NCBI GenBank assembly: GCA_903851195.1
Contig: CAINNJ010000012.1
Location: 1 to 64,000, forward strand
Origin: an uncultured Acidobacteriia bacterium
GTDB taxonomy: Bacteria > Acidobacteriota > Terriglobia > Bryobacterales > Bryobacteraceae
Direction of reading: 5' to 3'
Length of the DNA stretch: 64,000 bases
Shown here: positions 52,742-62,107 of the stretch, in pieces
Layout of the letters: every line of letters starts with the position of its first letter
Numbering within the stretch: position 1 is the first letter of the stretch
The notes under the pieces: generated by a model
Told to the model about the DNA's origin: nothing
Database searches by the model: none
What the model saw: only the letters and a program-made list of their open reading frames with translations
Made by a program: the position numbers and the translations under genes

Positions 52742-53913
52742 GCTTCGGTTCTCCCGGTGCGGCGGGCGGCGCATTCGCGGTAAAGGTTTTCGATGGCGTC
52801 TATGTTCTTGTCCATTCCGTTTTGTACGGCCATTTCCCTGGCGGCTTTGGCCATTGTCAGCCGAGCCGCCGGCTCCGCGCAGCGCGCCATCGCGACGGCG
52901 AGCGCATGGCTGTCTTGCGGGTCGTCGAGCACGAAGCCTTCCTTTCGGGTCATCAGTTCCGACGCCCCGTTGTGTGTGGTGGTGATGGCCGGCAAGCCAC
53001 AGGCGAGCGCTTCGAGCACGGTCAGGCTGCAGGCATCGTAGTAGGTGGGCAGCACAAACGCGTCGGCCGCCGCGTAGTACGGAAGGACGTTGTCGACGAA
53101 GCCTTCGAACAAAACGAAGTCCGCGACACCCAGGCGGGCGGCCGCCCGGCGCTGTTCCGGATCCGCCGTCTTGCCGATCATTGCGAGCCGGGCTTCCGGA
53201 TGACCGGAGCGCAATTGCGCGAAGGCTTCGAGCAGCGGCCTGAAGCCCTTCAGGCGCGGGTTGTGGGCGGCGAAGAGATACAGGGTGTGGCGCGGTTCCA
53301 GTTTCAGCCGGGTGCGCATTTCCTGCCGGTATTCCGCGCAAACCGACGGGGAGAATCTCGCGGTGTCGACTCCGTTCGGGATCCGGCGAATCCGATCGGC
53401 AGCCACGCCGTGCAGTTCGCGCAGATCCCGTTCCACCATGCGGGAGACGGCGATGATGGCGCCGCGGCTCCGCGCATATTGCCGCCGTTCGAATTCACGA
53501 TACTCCAGCAACCATCGCCAATAAGACGGGCGCAGTCTTTGCTCCCAGCGCTCGCGGGGCGTGCGGCTCGAGTTGTCCAGACGGCGATTTGCCACGCCGG
53601 AACCGGCCTGCGGGTGCAGGATCCCGGCACTCCAACAGGCCCCGAGATCGTGCACGACGTCGGCTTTCAGGCCGGCGAGGGCCACCTGGACCGCCCGCGC
53701 CCGCCGGAGGCGACTGCCGGACCACGGGAGCAGGTGGAGCAAGGGCCGCTCCGATTGCCTGGCTTTGCCCGGCTGACTGGCTGGGCCCGCGTGAAAGGCG
53801 ACGACGTGGACTTCGTGCCCGCGTTCCGCAAGCCCGCGAACCAGTTGGCATGTCCAGTGTTCGAGTCCTCCGGCGGCGGAATCGAAACGCTGGCAGGCGA
53901 TGGCGATCCTCAT
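52738..53913 (-). CDS. WaaG-like glycosyltransferase (GT4)
   Basis: 391 aa from the ATG at 53913 that overlaps the upstream stop (ATGA); an in-frame GTG lies at 53922. RIAIACQRFDSAAGGLEHWTCQLVRGLAERG is the N-terminal GT-B start, and the C-terminal domain has VLPTYYDACSLTVLEALACGLPAITTTHNGASEL with the E-x7-E motif. The sequence resembles LPS core glucosyltransferase I (WaaG). It adjoins heptosyltransferase genes, fitting LPS core assembly. Confidence 0.83.
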   Translation of the reverse strand: MRIAIACQRFDSAAGGLEHWTCQLVRGLAERGHEVHVVAFHAGPASQPGKARQSERPLLHLLPWSGSRLRRARAVQVALAGLKADVVHDLGACWSAGILHPQAGSGVANRRLDNSSRTPRERWEQRLRPSYWRWLLEYREFERRQYARSRGAIIAVSRMVERDLRELHGVAADRIRRIPNGVDTARFSPSVCAEYRQEMRTRLKLEPRHTLYLFAAHNPRLKGFRPLLEAFAQLRSGHPEARLAMIGKTADPEQRRAAARLGVADFVLFEGFVDNVLPYYAAADAFVLPTYYDACSLTVLEALACGLPAITTTHNGASELMTRKEGFVLDDPQDSHALAVAMARCAEPAARLTMAKAAREMAVQNGMDKNIDAIENLYRECAARRTGRTEA

Positions 53914-54962
53914 GCGACGCACCTGGCAGGCAGGGCGCGAAGAACAGCCTCAAAGACCTGGTCGACGGACAGATCGCGCATGCAGCGATGATGGCCTTCG
54001 GGACAGGCGCGCTGTCCGCAGGGACCGCAGTCCACTTTCAGCTGCAGGCGGATCTCCTGGTGGTAGCCGGTGTCGGTCCAGCCGATGTGCGTGGGGCCGA
54101 AGAGCGCGACCACCGGGACACCGAACGCGGCTGCAAAATGTCGCGGGCCGCTGTCGGTGGTTACCAGACAGCGGGCGCGCCGCACGCAGGCTTTGCTCAG
54201 GCCCGGAGAGAGAGGCTGGCCAGCCAGAGTGAAGACGCGCGGATGGGAGGCCAGGGCGGCAATCCGCGCGGACCGCTCCCGTTCGGCGGGTCCGCTCAGA
54301 ACGATCACGGCCATGTCCGTTTGCGCGGCCAGGCGGACTGCGAGAGCCGCGAAATACTCGTCTGGCCAGAGCTTCGCGGGGCCGTACGCGCCGCTCTGGT
54401 TCAGCAGGATAACGGGTTCTTCCGGCCTCAGCCCGAAGGACTGCCAGGCGCGGTCGGCAGCGGCCTCGTCCTCCGGCGACGCGTGCAACTGCATGTGTTT
54501 CGGTTGCTCCGGGCAGCCCAGAGAACCGGCAATTCTGAGGTAGTAGTCGAGCGCCGGGATGGGGAGGAAAACGTTGCCGTCATGTGGGGGCTGGAGTGCC
54601 CGGGTGAGGAGCCAGCCGCGCCGGTAGCGATCATAGCCCGCGCGGTCCGGGATTCCGCTCAGGGTGGCCAGGAACGCCGTCAGAAAGTCGTTGGTGAGGT
54701 GCACCGAGGCGTGGAACCTTCCGCGCACCAAACGCCACCAAAGCGCCGGCGGCCGCTGTCGCCAATCGCGGGACTGGCGGTCATAGAGCCAGAACTCCGT
54801 CAGCCATTCGGTTCCGTGAAGGACCTGGGCAATGGTCGGTTTCATGATGCCGACGATTTCGGCGTCCGGTCCGAAATGAAGCCGGAGTGCCCGCAGGGTG
54901 GGAGTCGCCATCACGGCGTCACCCACCCAGTTTGGCACGAACACGGCGATCCTGCGGGGCAT
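53910..54962 (-). CDS. Heptosyltransferase WaaF-like
   Basis: 350 aa. GT9 features include VPNWVGDAVMATPTLRALRLHFG, TTDSGPRHFAAAFGVPVVALFGPTHIGWT near the C-terminus and the ADP-heptose site. The C-terminal CGPCGQRACPEGHHRCM cluster is typical of WaaF-type enzymes. The ATG begins one base after the next gene's stop at 54963. It adds a heptose to the LPS inner core. Confidence 0.87.
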   Translation of the reverse strand: MPRRIAVFVPNWVGDAVMATPTLRALRLHFGPDAEIVGIMKPTIAQVLHGTEWLTEFWLYDRQSRDWRQRPPALWWRLVRGRFHASVHLTNDFLTAFLATLSGIPDRAGYDRYRRGWLLTRALQPPHDGNVFLPIPALDYYLRIAGSLGCPEQPKHMQLHASPEDEAAADRAWQSFGLRPEEPVILLNQSGAYGPAKLWPDEYFAALAVRLAAQTDMAVIVLSGPAERERSARIAALASHPRVFTLAGQPLSPGLSKACVRRARCLVTTDSGPRHFAAAFGVPVVALFGPTHIGWTDTGYHQEIRLQLKVDCGPCGQRACPEGHHRCMRDLSVDQVFEAVLRALPARCVA

Positions 54963-56018
54963 TTACCGGTTTCCAGCGATTGCGCGATTCCGCGACAACA
55001 GCGCTTCCGCCGCGCTGAAAATCTCCTGAGCGTCGAGCGCCTGCATGTGCCGGGACTCCGCGGGATTCCTGTAGGCGTGGTGTTCCGGCGCGCGCGACGC
55101 CTGCAGTACGCGATGGCCATCGCCCCAAGGACCTGTATGCTCCGGGTGCGTGGGACCGAAGAGCGCCACCAACGGTGTGCCGAGTGCCGCGGCCGCGTGC
55201 ATGGGGCCGGAATCGCAACTGAGCATCAGAGACGCCCGGCGATAAAGACACAACGCCTGCCCGAGAGTCAGGGCGCCGGCCAGGCTGACAGCGGTGCCAC
55301 CATCCATGCGGCGAACCAGTTCGTCGCCGCGTTGGCGCTGGTCGGCGTCGCCCGACACAACCACAGGCAGGCGCCATTGCCGCGAGAGCCGGCCGGCGAC
55401 TTCGGCTGCCTGCGCGGCTGGCCAGTCCTTGGCCGGCCAGCGGCTGAACGGGTTGCAGACGACGAAACCCGAGGGTGGCAGGCCTGAGTTCCGGAGGACG
55501 ATGTCGAGCGTCCCTTCGTCCGCCGGATCGGGGAAGATCTCGGGCTGCAGGGAGGACACCGGAATTCCCAGGCCCCGGCAGATCCCGGCGCAAATGACGA
55601 CCGCGTGCGTCTTGTTATCCGGAGCCACCGCGCTCTTCCAGCCAGGCCGCGTCTGGCCACGGCCCGCCTTGATCCGTGCGCCGCTCAGATAAACCCAGGC
55701 CGCGCTGCGGCGCGTTCCCTGCAAGTCGAGCGCGAGATCGAAAGGGCCGAACCTGGCGAGTTGACGGCGAATCCGCAGCAGATGCGAGGGCGAGGGCCGC
55801 ACGTCGGAAGAACATTCAATGAGCCCGGTCAGGTGAACGTTCCCCTTCACCACTGGCCTCCAGCGGCTCTCCACGGCCATGAAGATCTCCGCTTCGGGGA
55901 ACGATTGACGCACCGCGCGCACGCAGGGGGTGGCGTGAATAATGTCTCCGAACGAGCTGAGCTTCACCAGAAGAATGCGCTTCGGCGGTGAAGGCAAACG
56001 GCGAACATCAAAGGGCAA
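54963..56018 (-). CDS. Heptosyltransferase WaaC-like (GT9)
   Basis: 351 aa. RILLVKLSSFGDIIHATPCVRAVRQSFP and LSCDSGPMHAAAALGTPLVALFGPTHPEHTGPWG are the GT9 marks; the segment DLALDLQGTRRSA corresponds to WaaC. It overlaps the WaaA/GT29-type gene by 11 nt. The two heptosyltransferases in tandem imply a heptose-containing core oligosaccharide in this organism. Confidence 0.86.
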   Translation of the reverse strand: MPFDVRRLPSPPKRILLVKLSSFGDIIHATPCVRAVRQSFPEAEIFMAVESRWRPVVKGNVHLTGLIECSSDVRPSPSHLLRIRRQLARFGPFDLALDLQGTRRSAAWVYLSGARIKAGRGQTRPGWKSAVAPDNKTHAVVICAGICRGLGIPVSSLQPEIFPDPADEGTLDIVLRNSGLPPSGFVVCNPFSRWPAKDWPAAQAAEVAGRLSRQWRLPVVVSGDADQRQRGDELVRRMDGGTAVSLAGALTLGQALCLYRRASLMLSCDSGPMHAAAALGTPLVALFGPTHPEHTGPWGDGHRVLQASRAPEHHAYRNPAESRHMQALDAQEIFSAAEALLSRNRAIAGNR

Positions 56019-57909
56019 GTCCCGCTCCTCCGGCCCTGAACCGTTCCAGAGACTCGCGCAGGATATCGCTCAGAATGATGGTCTCGCCGCGATATTCGCA
56101 GAGGGCCGCGTCGACGATCGCGAGCTCGGTATCCGGCGTGTGCACCGAGGCGTAGACATTGTGCGAGCGGAGGTCGCCGGCATAGCGGCCGTCGGGGTGC
56201 CGGAACAGATCCATGCCGGCGATGATGAGACGCTCCGGGTTGAGCGCGGCGGCCGCCGCAACCATGAGCGCTCCGTTGCTGGGGCGCGCCGGCCAGGAAC
56301 GATCGCGGATCAGGGGGGAGATTCGCTCCATGGTCAGGTAGTCCATCAGTTTGAGGCCGCGGGTGGCGGCGTGCCGGAGCAAGAGGGCATATTCCAGCCG
56401 GATATTCCAGATCCCAAAGATACACGGCGGGACTTTGTGAAGGGTAGTCGGGTTACCGACAAACACCAGGTCCGGGCGGTTCAGGAAATCCCGGCTGATC
56501 CATCGCCAGTTGACCCGCATCAGGCAATCGTGCGAGTACGTTGGAATGCGGGGATCTTCGGAAGACGGTCCGTTGCCGAGACAGAGGATGGAGCGCGGGT
56601 GCCGCAGGCGCTCCCGCAGGGTGGGCCAATCGTCGATGCGATGCCGCGTGAAGACTTGCGCGGTTTGCCTCCAGATTTTGTTGTGGCCCACCTTGTCACG
56701 GAAGGTCGGCACCCGGGCCTGGTCTTCCGGTCCGGAGACCGGGCGAGACGGAGGGAGAGAGGGCGCAAGAGCCTCCAGGGTTCGGCGGGTTGCGTCACCG
56801 GCGGCACCTGGCGCTGAAGCCGGAGAGACACGCTTTCCGGAGCGAAGAATTTCCGCAAGGGCGGCCTCCAGTTGGTTCGGGACGAACGGAACGACGGGGC
56901 AGCCCGCGGCGGTCGCGGCGGCTTCTTTGTCCCGCTTCGTTTCCGGCGTCCCCTGTTCGCCGAACACCGCGGCGCCGGCGACCGTAAACAGGGCGGGGAG
57001 TTCGCCTGGTAAATCCTCAACCACCACGTCGCAGGCGGACTGGCGCCCGCGGCTTCTCCGGCAGGCCGACCAACCCATCGCCTGAATGCTTCGCAGGACA
57101 GCGGCGGCGCGGGCGCGATGCAACGGTTCGAGCACCAGACAGGTGTCCGGCCGGATTTTTCGCAGGGCGGCGAAGACATGGAGAATAAGGGGCTCTTCCT
57201 CGCGGCAGATTTCGGCGGCAATCACGATCGGCGATTTCGAATCGACCGCGAGAAACTTTCGAACCGCTTCCGGATTCGACTGAATCGAGGGGCGCAGGGG
57301 GTCGAAATCGAGCGTACCGGTGACGACGAGCCCTTCCCGGGGCGCGCCCTGTTCGAGCAACCGGTCCGCGGCTTGGTGGTCCTGCAAGCAGAGGACGATG
57401 CCGGGATGCCCGTTTCGGACCGCCTGGAGGAGCGGGGCAGCCAGGTTCCCGGGCCGATCGAGATTGACCACTGTCACCGGTATGCCGGCGTGCAGAGCCT
57501 GTGAAAGCGTTCGGCTGCCGAGACTTCGTCCACCATCCAGCAGCACGAGGGCGGACGGGTTCACGCGGTTGGCGAAACGGCGGAAGGAGGTGCCCGCGTT
57601 CCAGGGCGCCGGACACGCGAGATCGTTGGGGAACGCGTGCCGAAGGTAATCGACCGTTGCGGGAGAAGTTGAAGTGAGCACCAAGCAAAGGTGGGCCCGG
57701 TCCCGCATGACGTCGCGGATCAGGTTGCGGGCGGCGTCGAACGAGACGGGGTTGTCGCCGTGAATCCAGACCGAAGAGACGCAGCCGGGAAGCAGCAGGG
57801 CCGTGCTTTGTGCCAGGTACAGCAGGGTTCCCGCGGCCCCGACTCCGTCGGCGATGAGCAGCGAGGCGCGTGAGCGCGGCGCGACGCTCAGAAAATGCGG
57901 AAATCGCAT
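56008..57909 (-). CDS. Kdo-transferase-like domain fused to GT29 sialyltransferase-like domain
   Basis: 633 aa. Residues ~15-390 follow the WaaA Kdo-transferase order (VTGTLDFDPL for VTGNxKFD, then SPIVIAAEICREEEPLIL and VVVEDLPGELPALFTVAGAAVFG). The region where WaaA has its catalytic Glu reads WIHGDNPVS, so the Glu seems replaced. Residues ~441-470 (LCLGNGPSSEDP, then HDCLMRVN) correspond to sialyl motif L; 543-566 (PSNGALMVAAAAALNPERLI) to motif S; H590-x4-E595 to the VS motif of GT29. It lies next to heptosyltransferase genes, so both activities would act on the LPS inner core. Confidence 0.75.
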   Translation of the reverse strand: MRFPHFLSVAPRSRASLLIADGVGAAGTLLYLAQSTALLLPGCVSSVWIHGDNPVSFDAARNLIRDVMRDRAHLCLVLTSTSPATVDYLRHAFPNDLACPAPWNAGTSFRRFANRVNPSALVLLDGGRSLGSRTLSQALHAGIPVTVVNLDRPGNLAAPLLQAVRNGHPGIVLCLQDHQAADRLLEQGAPREGLVVTGTLDFDPLRPSIQSNPEAVRKFLAVDSKSPIVIAAEICREEEPLILHVFAALRKIRPDTCLVLEPLHRARAAAVLRSIQAMGWSACRRSRGRQSACDVVVEDLPGELPALFTVAGAAVFGEQGTPETKRDKEAAATAAGCPVVPFVPNQLEAALAEILRSGKRVSPASAPGAAGDATRRTLEALAPSLPPSRPVSGPEDQARVPTFRDKVGHNKIWRQTAQVFTRHRIDDWPTLRERLRHPRSILCLGNGPSSEDPRIPTYSHDCLMRVNWRWISRDFLNRPDLVFVGNPTTLHKVPPCIFGIWNIRLEYALLLRHAATRGLKLMDYLTMERISPLIRDRSWPARPSNGALMVAAAAALNPERLIIAGMDLFRHPDGRYAGDLRSHNVYASVHTPDTELAIVDAALCEYRGETIILSDILRESLERFRAGGAGLAL

Positions 57910-57986
57910 GGCGGATTATCGGATTGCATGATAGCAGTTCCCGACAATCTACCGAAGAACGCCTGAAGTCGAAACGGACCTGCTTA

Positions 57987-59120
57987 TTATTCCAGCGCCA
58001 GCGTGCGCAGCCGGGCGAAGATGTCCAGAATCGACATCTCCGGCAGTCGCGCCGCTTTGATCCCGGGGCCCCAGAGCAGGAATACGGAGCGGTAGTCGGG
58101 CCGGCCCGGCCACAGCCCGTGGGTGCCGATCTCGTAGGGCTTCCCGTACGGAGTGTCCAGCGGCTTGGGGGAAAACGCGAACCGGTCCGCCGGTTCCCAG
58201 GCCGCGACGGGTTGCGGCTTACCCGGCATGAACCGGCGCCACTCGGTCGCGGGAATCTGCCGGCCGATTCCGTTGGCCGGGTCCTTGCTCAGCCGTTCCA
58301 GTTCCGCCGCTTCGGATGCGTTGGCCGCCGTCACCCAGAACGGAGTCACCGTTCCGGTGGCCGGATGCACCGTCTTTTCCACGGCAACGAAGCCGTGATC
58401 GGAAACCAGGGCCAGCGCCGCGCCTTTCGGCAAGGCCGCCACGATGCGCCCGATCCTCTCATCGGTTAGTTCGAGAATTGCTTTCGACGCCGCGGAAAAC
58501 GGCTCGGTATCGTGCTCTTCGGAATCCAGATCCACAAAGTGGACGGCGAGGAAATCCGGATGCTTCTCCCCGATCAGATAGAGCGTCGCCAGCAGGCGGG
58601 TTCGGTCATCCACCCACTGCTGGGGAAACGACGGGTACTTCGCCGAGATTTCCCCGATCACGCCCGGCGAGGATTTCTTCGCGATGGCCGCCAGATCCAT
58701 GGACCCGCCCTGCCGTTTGTCGAAAACCTCCGGCAGATTCCAGGTAATCGGCGCATTGACCGTGACCGGCCATGTCACCGCGGCTGAGGTGAGCTTCGCT
58801 TCGCCCAGCGCGTCCCATAGTGTCTTGACTTTGACCAGGCTGTAGTCCCACATCTGGTTCCGCTCGATGCCGTGGACAGCGGGCGGCACACCGGTCAGCA
58901 TGGTGGTGTGTTCCGGCCAGGTGATTGTGGGAACTTCGCCCACCACGCCGTCCGCCCACGCGCCTTCTTTCATGAGCCGTCGCAGATTGGGAATTCGCAG
59001 ACCGAGTTTGTCGGCGTCCCGCAAATACCGGTGATCGAGGCCGTCCACCGAGACGACGACCAGAGGCTGCCGCGCACTCAACGCGGCGGCGAATATGAGG
59101 AGCAATAAGATCTTCTTCAC
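57987..59120 (-). CDS. Secreted alkaline-phosphatase-fold phosphodiesterase (NPP-like)
   Basis: 377 aa with signal peptide (MKKILLLLIFAAALSARQ). Metal-binding residues of the type I phosphodiesterase/nucleotide pyrophosphatase family are seen: VVSVDGLDHRYL, the nucleophile region PTITWPEHTTMLTG (Thr), HFVDLDSEEHDTE, and ALVSDHGFVAV. It starts 4 bp after the TonB-dependent receptor stop, so both are likely cotranscribed and might process a phosphorylated compound imported by the receptor. Confidence 0.85.
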   Translation of the reverse strand: MKKILLLLIFAAALSARQPLVVVSVDGLDHRYLRDADKLGLRIPNLRRLMKEGAWADGVVGEVPTITWPEHTTMLTGVPPAVHGIERNQMWDYSLVKVKTLWDALGEAKLTSAAVTWPVTVNAPITWNLPEVFDKRQGGSMDLAAIAKKSSPGVIGEISAKYPSFPQQWVDDRTRLLATLYLIGEKHPDFLAVHFVDLDSEEHDTEPFSAASKAILELTDERIGRIVAALPKGAALALVSDHGFVAVEKTVHPATGTVTPFWVTAANASEAAELERLSKDPANGIGRQIPATEWRRFMPGKPQPVAAWEPADRFAFSPKPLDTPYGKPYEIGTHGLWPGRPDYRSVFLLWGPGIKAARLPEMSILDIFARLRTLALE

Positions 59121-59124
59121 CGGA

Positions 59125-61914
59125 TCAGAACCGTATCCTTCCGCCTAACTGGATTTGCCGCGAATCCGTCGCGCTGGTGATGCGCTTGAAATCCACCGCA
59201 TTGTAAGTATTGATCACCGCGCCGGTGCAACCCGCGGTGGAGCAGGCCGCGTTCAGACTGTTGAGCAGATTTTCCGCCTCACCGATCAGTTCCAGTCGGA
59301 AGCGCTCGCGAATCCGGAACTCACGGCTGATTCGCAGATTCACTTCCTTAAAACCATATCCAGGCGTATCGTTGCGGCCGCGATACAGAGGCCGGTCGTT
59401 GTTGATGCCGTCACCGTTCAGGTCGCTGCCCTGCGTCACATTAATCGGGAACGCGGAGGTCAGCGTTACGTTCGGCGACACCATCCAACCGTCGAGCAGC
59501 ACGTTCCGGCGGACGCGCGGTTGCCATGTGCCCTGAAGGACGAACCGGTGCCGCTGGTCGCTCGAGGAGTGGGCATAGTCGCGCCGCAGGTTGGTGGAAT
59601 CCGTGACGTTACTGCCCGCGTCGCCCGTGGAATCGTTGGCATTGAACGCATACCCCAGCGTGTATGAGGCGGTGAACTGGAAGTCTTTCGAGAAGCGTTT
59701 CGTTAACGCCAGGAAGCCGCCGTAGTAGACGGAATTGGCTACAGACGAAAGCTGCAGCACCTGCGCGAAGTTCGGATTCGGCCGGTTCGAGTTCGAGAAT
59801 ACCGGACGGCCGTCCGCCAGATAACTGAGCGGCGCGCCGAGGTTGGTATCGAGCAGCAGCGGAATGTGGCGACCGCCGTAATACTGCAGCCCCAGCGTGA
59901 CCGAGAAATCCGAGCCGATCGCCCGCTCGGCCTGTACGTTGCCCTGCAGCATGTGGAGCTGTTTATAATCCGGCGAGAAGGTGGTCACGCTCGGTTTGGT
60001 CAGGGTTCCGGCCGGACTGGCCAGCAGGTTCGGATAGACGGGAGCACCCGCCGTAGCCGGCGTAATCGTGTAACTGAGCACGTTCGAACCGTTCTGCCGG
60101 ATTACCTGGGAGAGCAGCCGCAGATTCGTCGTGTCGTAGAAGATGCCGAAGCCACCGCGGATGACGGTCTGCGGGTCCATCTGCCAGGAAAAACCAACGC
60201 GCGGCGCGAAGTTGGCGGGGTCGCTGCGCACGGAACGCGAATTCACCAGAGGCGCGTTCTGGTCGAGTGCGGGGTACTTCAGGAACTCATAGCGCAGGCC
60301 ATAAGACAGCGTCAGGTTGCGGCTGATCTGGAAGGTGTCCTGCGCGTAGAAATTATAGGACTGCGTGTTGTGGTCCGCCACATTGTTTCCGAACGCCTGG
60401 ACCAGCTGGGTATACCAGTTGGTCGAGCCCGTCACCGGATTGACCACTTTGTTCACGGTATTCAGGTAATTGGTCAGACTGGAGAACGAGAACGTCTGCG
60501 TCAGCCTGTCCTTCGAGATGACGTGGATCGTGGCGATGTCGAAACCGAACTTCAGCTGATGCCGGCCGCTGCGGTGGCTCAGCCCGTCGACGAAATCGTA
60601 CTGGTGTTCCAGATAATACTGCGTCGCGGAGGAATCGGAACCCAGCGTCGCGACACCGGAAATTGTGGTGGTCGGCAGCAGAGTGGTGGCTACGGGCGGA
60701 CGGTAGAACTCGCGCTGCAGGGAACCGAAGCGAAACTCGTTCACGGTATCGGGTGAGATCACGCTGGTCAGTTGAGAGGCCCAGGTTACATTCCGGTCGT
60801 CGAAGTTAATCGAGGCGCTGTTAACCTCAAGACCGGCGCCCGAGTTGTTCTTTGATGGATCCCAGTAGCTGTTGTAGCGGACGTAGAAAGAGTTTCTGTC
60901 GTTGATCTGGTAATCGGCGCGGCCCAGAAACGTCTGGAAGCGCTGTTTGAAAGCCAGCGAGCCCAGATCCGACGCGGGCAGCTTCAGAGCGGCCGCGTTG
61001 GCCGGAGTAATGGTTACGGCGCGCGGGTAATCGTACGGCTCATATTCGCCGCTCGCGTAATACAGCAGCTTGTTCTTCATAATCGGTCCGCCAACGTTGC
61101 CCGAATAGGTTGCCCACTCTTCAAAGGACTTGACGGCCGCGAGCGACGGCCGCGCCACGGTCCCCGGCCGGCGCAATAATACAAGGCCCTCGCCATGGAT
61201 GTCATTCGTGCCGCCGCGCGTGATCATGCTGATCATGCCGCCCACGGTGCGTCCATATTCGGCGTCCATGGCGTTGGAAATCACCCGCACTTCCTTCACC
61301 GTTTCCGGGGCGAAAATTCCGAGCCGTCCGGGGCCGCCGCGCTGCGAATTGTCGATTCCGTCGATCAGGAAGGCTTTGCGCTGCAGACCGCCGAACGCGA
61401 ACGTCGGGTTGCCGAATTCGTCGTCCCGGCGGCCGTTGAACCCGGGCGCGAACAGCGCGAGGTTGAACGTGTTCCGCGTGGTGAGGGGCAGATTTTCCAT
61501 CGCGCGGGAATTCAGGTCGCCTCCGACATCCGCGCCGCTCGTCGTGAGAACCGAGGCGTCGCCCTCCACGGTAACGCTTTGTGTGGACGCAGCCAATCCC
61601 AGCTGAACGTTCAGCAGACTGGCTTTCGAAAGCAGAACCACCACGCCTGTCTGGGCGAACGAGGCAAATCCGGCGGCCTCCACTTTTACTTCGTAGCGGC
61701 CTGGCAGCAGGAGCGGCACTTCATACTCTCCGGCCGGGTCGGACGTGGCTTTTCGTTCAAAACCGGTATCCAGATTGCGTGCCGTGACGCCCGCGCCGGT
61801 CACCGCGCCACCCGAGGGGTCCAGAACCGTACCGCGAATACTGCCCGACGCGGCGCCCGTCTGGGCCGCCAGAGGAATACATGAAAACAGGGTGAGGGCG
61901 AGTAGTGTCCGCAT
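59125..61914 (-). CDS. Oar-like TonB-dependent receptor with carboxypeptidase-regulatory-like domain
   Basis: 929 aa from the ATG at 61914, which opens a signal peptide (MRTLLALTLFSCIPLAAQ); the open frame to 62109 is rejected. Residues ~25-110 form a carboxypeptidase-regulatory-like (CarbopepD_reg) domain (SIRGTVLDPSGGAVTGAGVT). The plug domain follows (RKAFLIDGIDNSQRGG, ETVKEVRVISNAMDAEYG), then a large beta-barrel ending VDFKRITSATDSRQIQLGGRIRF. This Oar/cirA-like arrangement is highly expanded in Solibacter-type Acidobacteria. Ligand unknown. Confidence 0.9.
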   Translation of the reverse strand: MRTLLALTLFSCIPLAAQTGAASGSIRGTVLDPSGGAVTGAGVTARNLDTGFERKATSDPAGEYEVPLLLPGRYEVKVEAAGFASFAQTGVVVLLSKASLLNVQLGLAASTQSVTVEGDASVLTTSGADVGGDLNSRAMENLPLTTRNTFNLALFAPGFNGRRDDEFGNPTFAFGGLQRKAFLIDGIDNSQRGGPGRLGIFAPETVKEVRVISNAMDAEYGRTVGGMISMITRGGTNDIHGEGLVLLRRPGTVARPSLAAVKSFEEWATYSGNVGGPIMKNKLLYYASGEYEPYDYPRAVTITPANAAALKLPASDLGSLAFKQRFQTFLGRADYQINDRNSFYVRYNSYWDPSKNNSGAGLEVNSASINFDDRNVTWASQLTSVISPDTVNEFRFGSLQREFYRPPVATTLLPTTTISGVATLGSDSSATQYYLEHQYDFVDGLSHRSGRHQLKFGFDIATIHVISKDRLTQTFSFSSLTNYLNTVNKVVNPVTGSTNWYTQLVQAFGNNVADHNTQSYNFYAQDTFQISRNLTLSYGLRYEFLKYPALDQNAPLVNSRSVRSDPANFAPRVGFSWQMDPQTVIRGGFGIFYDTTNLRLLSQVIRQNGSNVLSYTITPATAGAPVYPNLLASPAGTLTKPSVTTFSPDYKQLHMLQGNVQAERAIGSDFSVTLGLQYYGGRHIPLLLDTNLGAPLSYLADGRPVFSNSNRPNPNFAQVLQLSSVANSVYYGGFLALTKRFSKDFQFTASYTLGYAFNANDSTGDAGSNVTDSTNLRRDYAHSSSDQRHRFVLQGTWQPRVRRNVLLDGWMVSPNVTLTSAFPINVTQGSDLNGDGINNDRPLYRGRNDTPGYGFKEVNLRISREFRIRERFRLELIGEAENLLNSLNAACSTAGCTGAVINTYNAVDFKRITSATDSRQIQLGGRIRF

Positions 61915-61921
61915 GCACTCC

Positions 61922-61927
61922 AGCCTA
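61922..61927 (-). promoter_or_regulatory. Possible -10 hexamer for the TonB receptor operon
   Basis: On the minus strand TAGGCT ends exactly 7 nt before the ATG at 61914. GGAG lies in the gap and could be a ribosome binding site of a slightly longer transcript instead. Confidence 0.3.
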
Positions 61928-62107
61928 GTGAAGTGTTGTGAGAAGGCCGTGACAGTGCGGTAACGACTCGATGAGCGGGACGCGCGCGGGCTGACTAACA
62001 GTACAGGGTGTTTTCGACATCTTATTGTCACCTTGGTGGCGCATAATGACCATGGAACGGGCCCCTCAGCCGTTTCACAAATCCCCGATTCGCTTCCAAG
62101 GAGTGCC

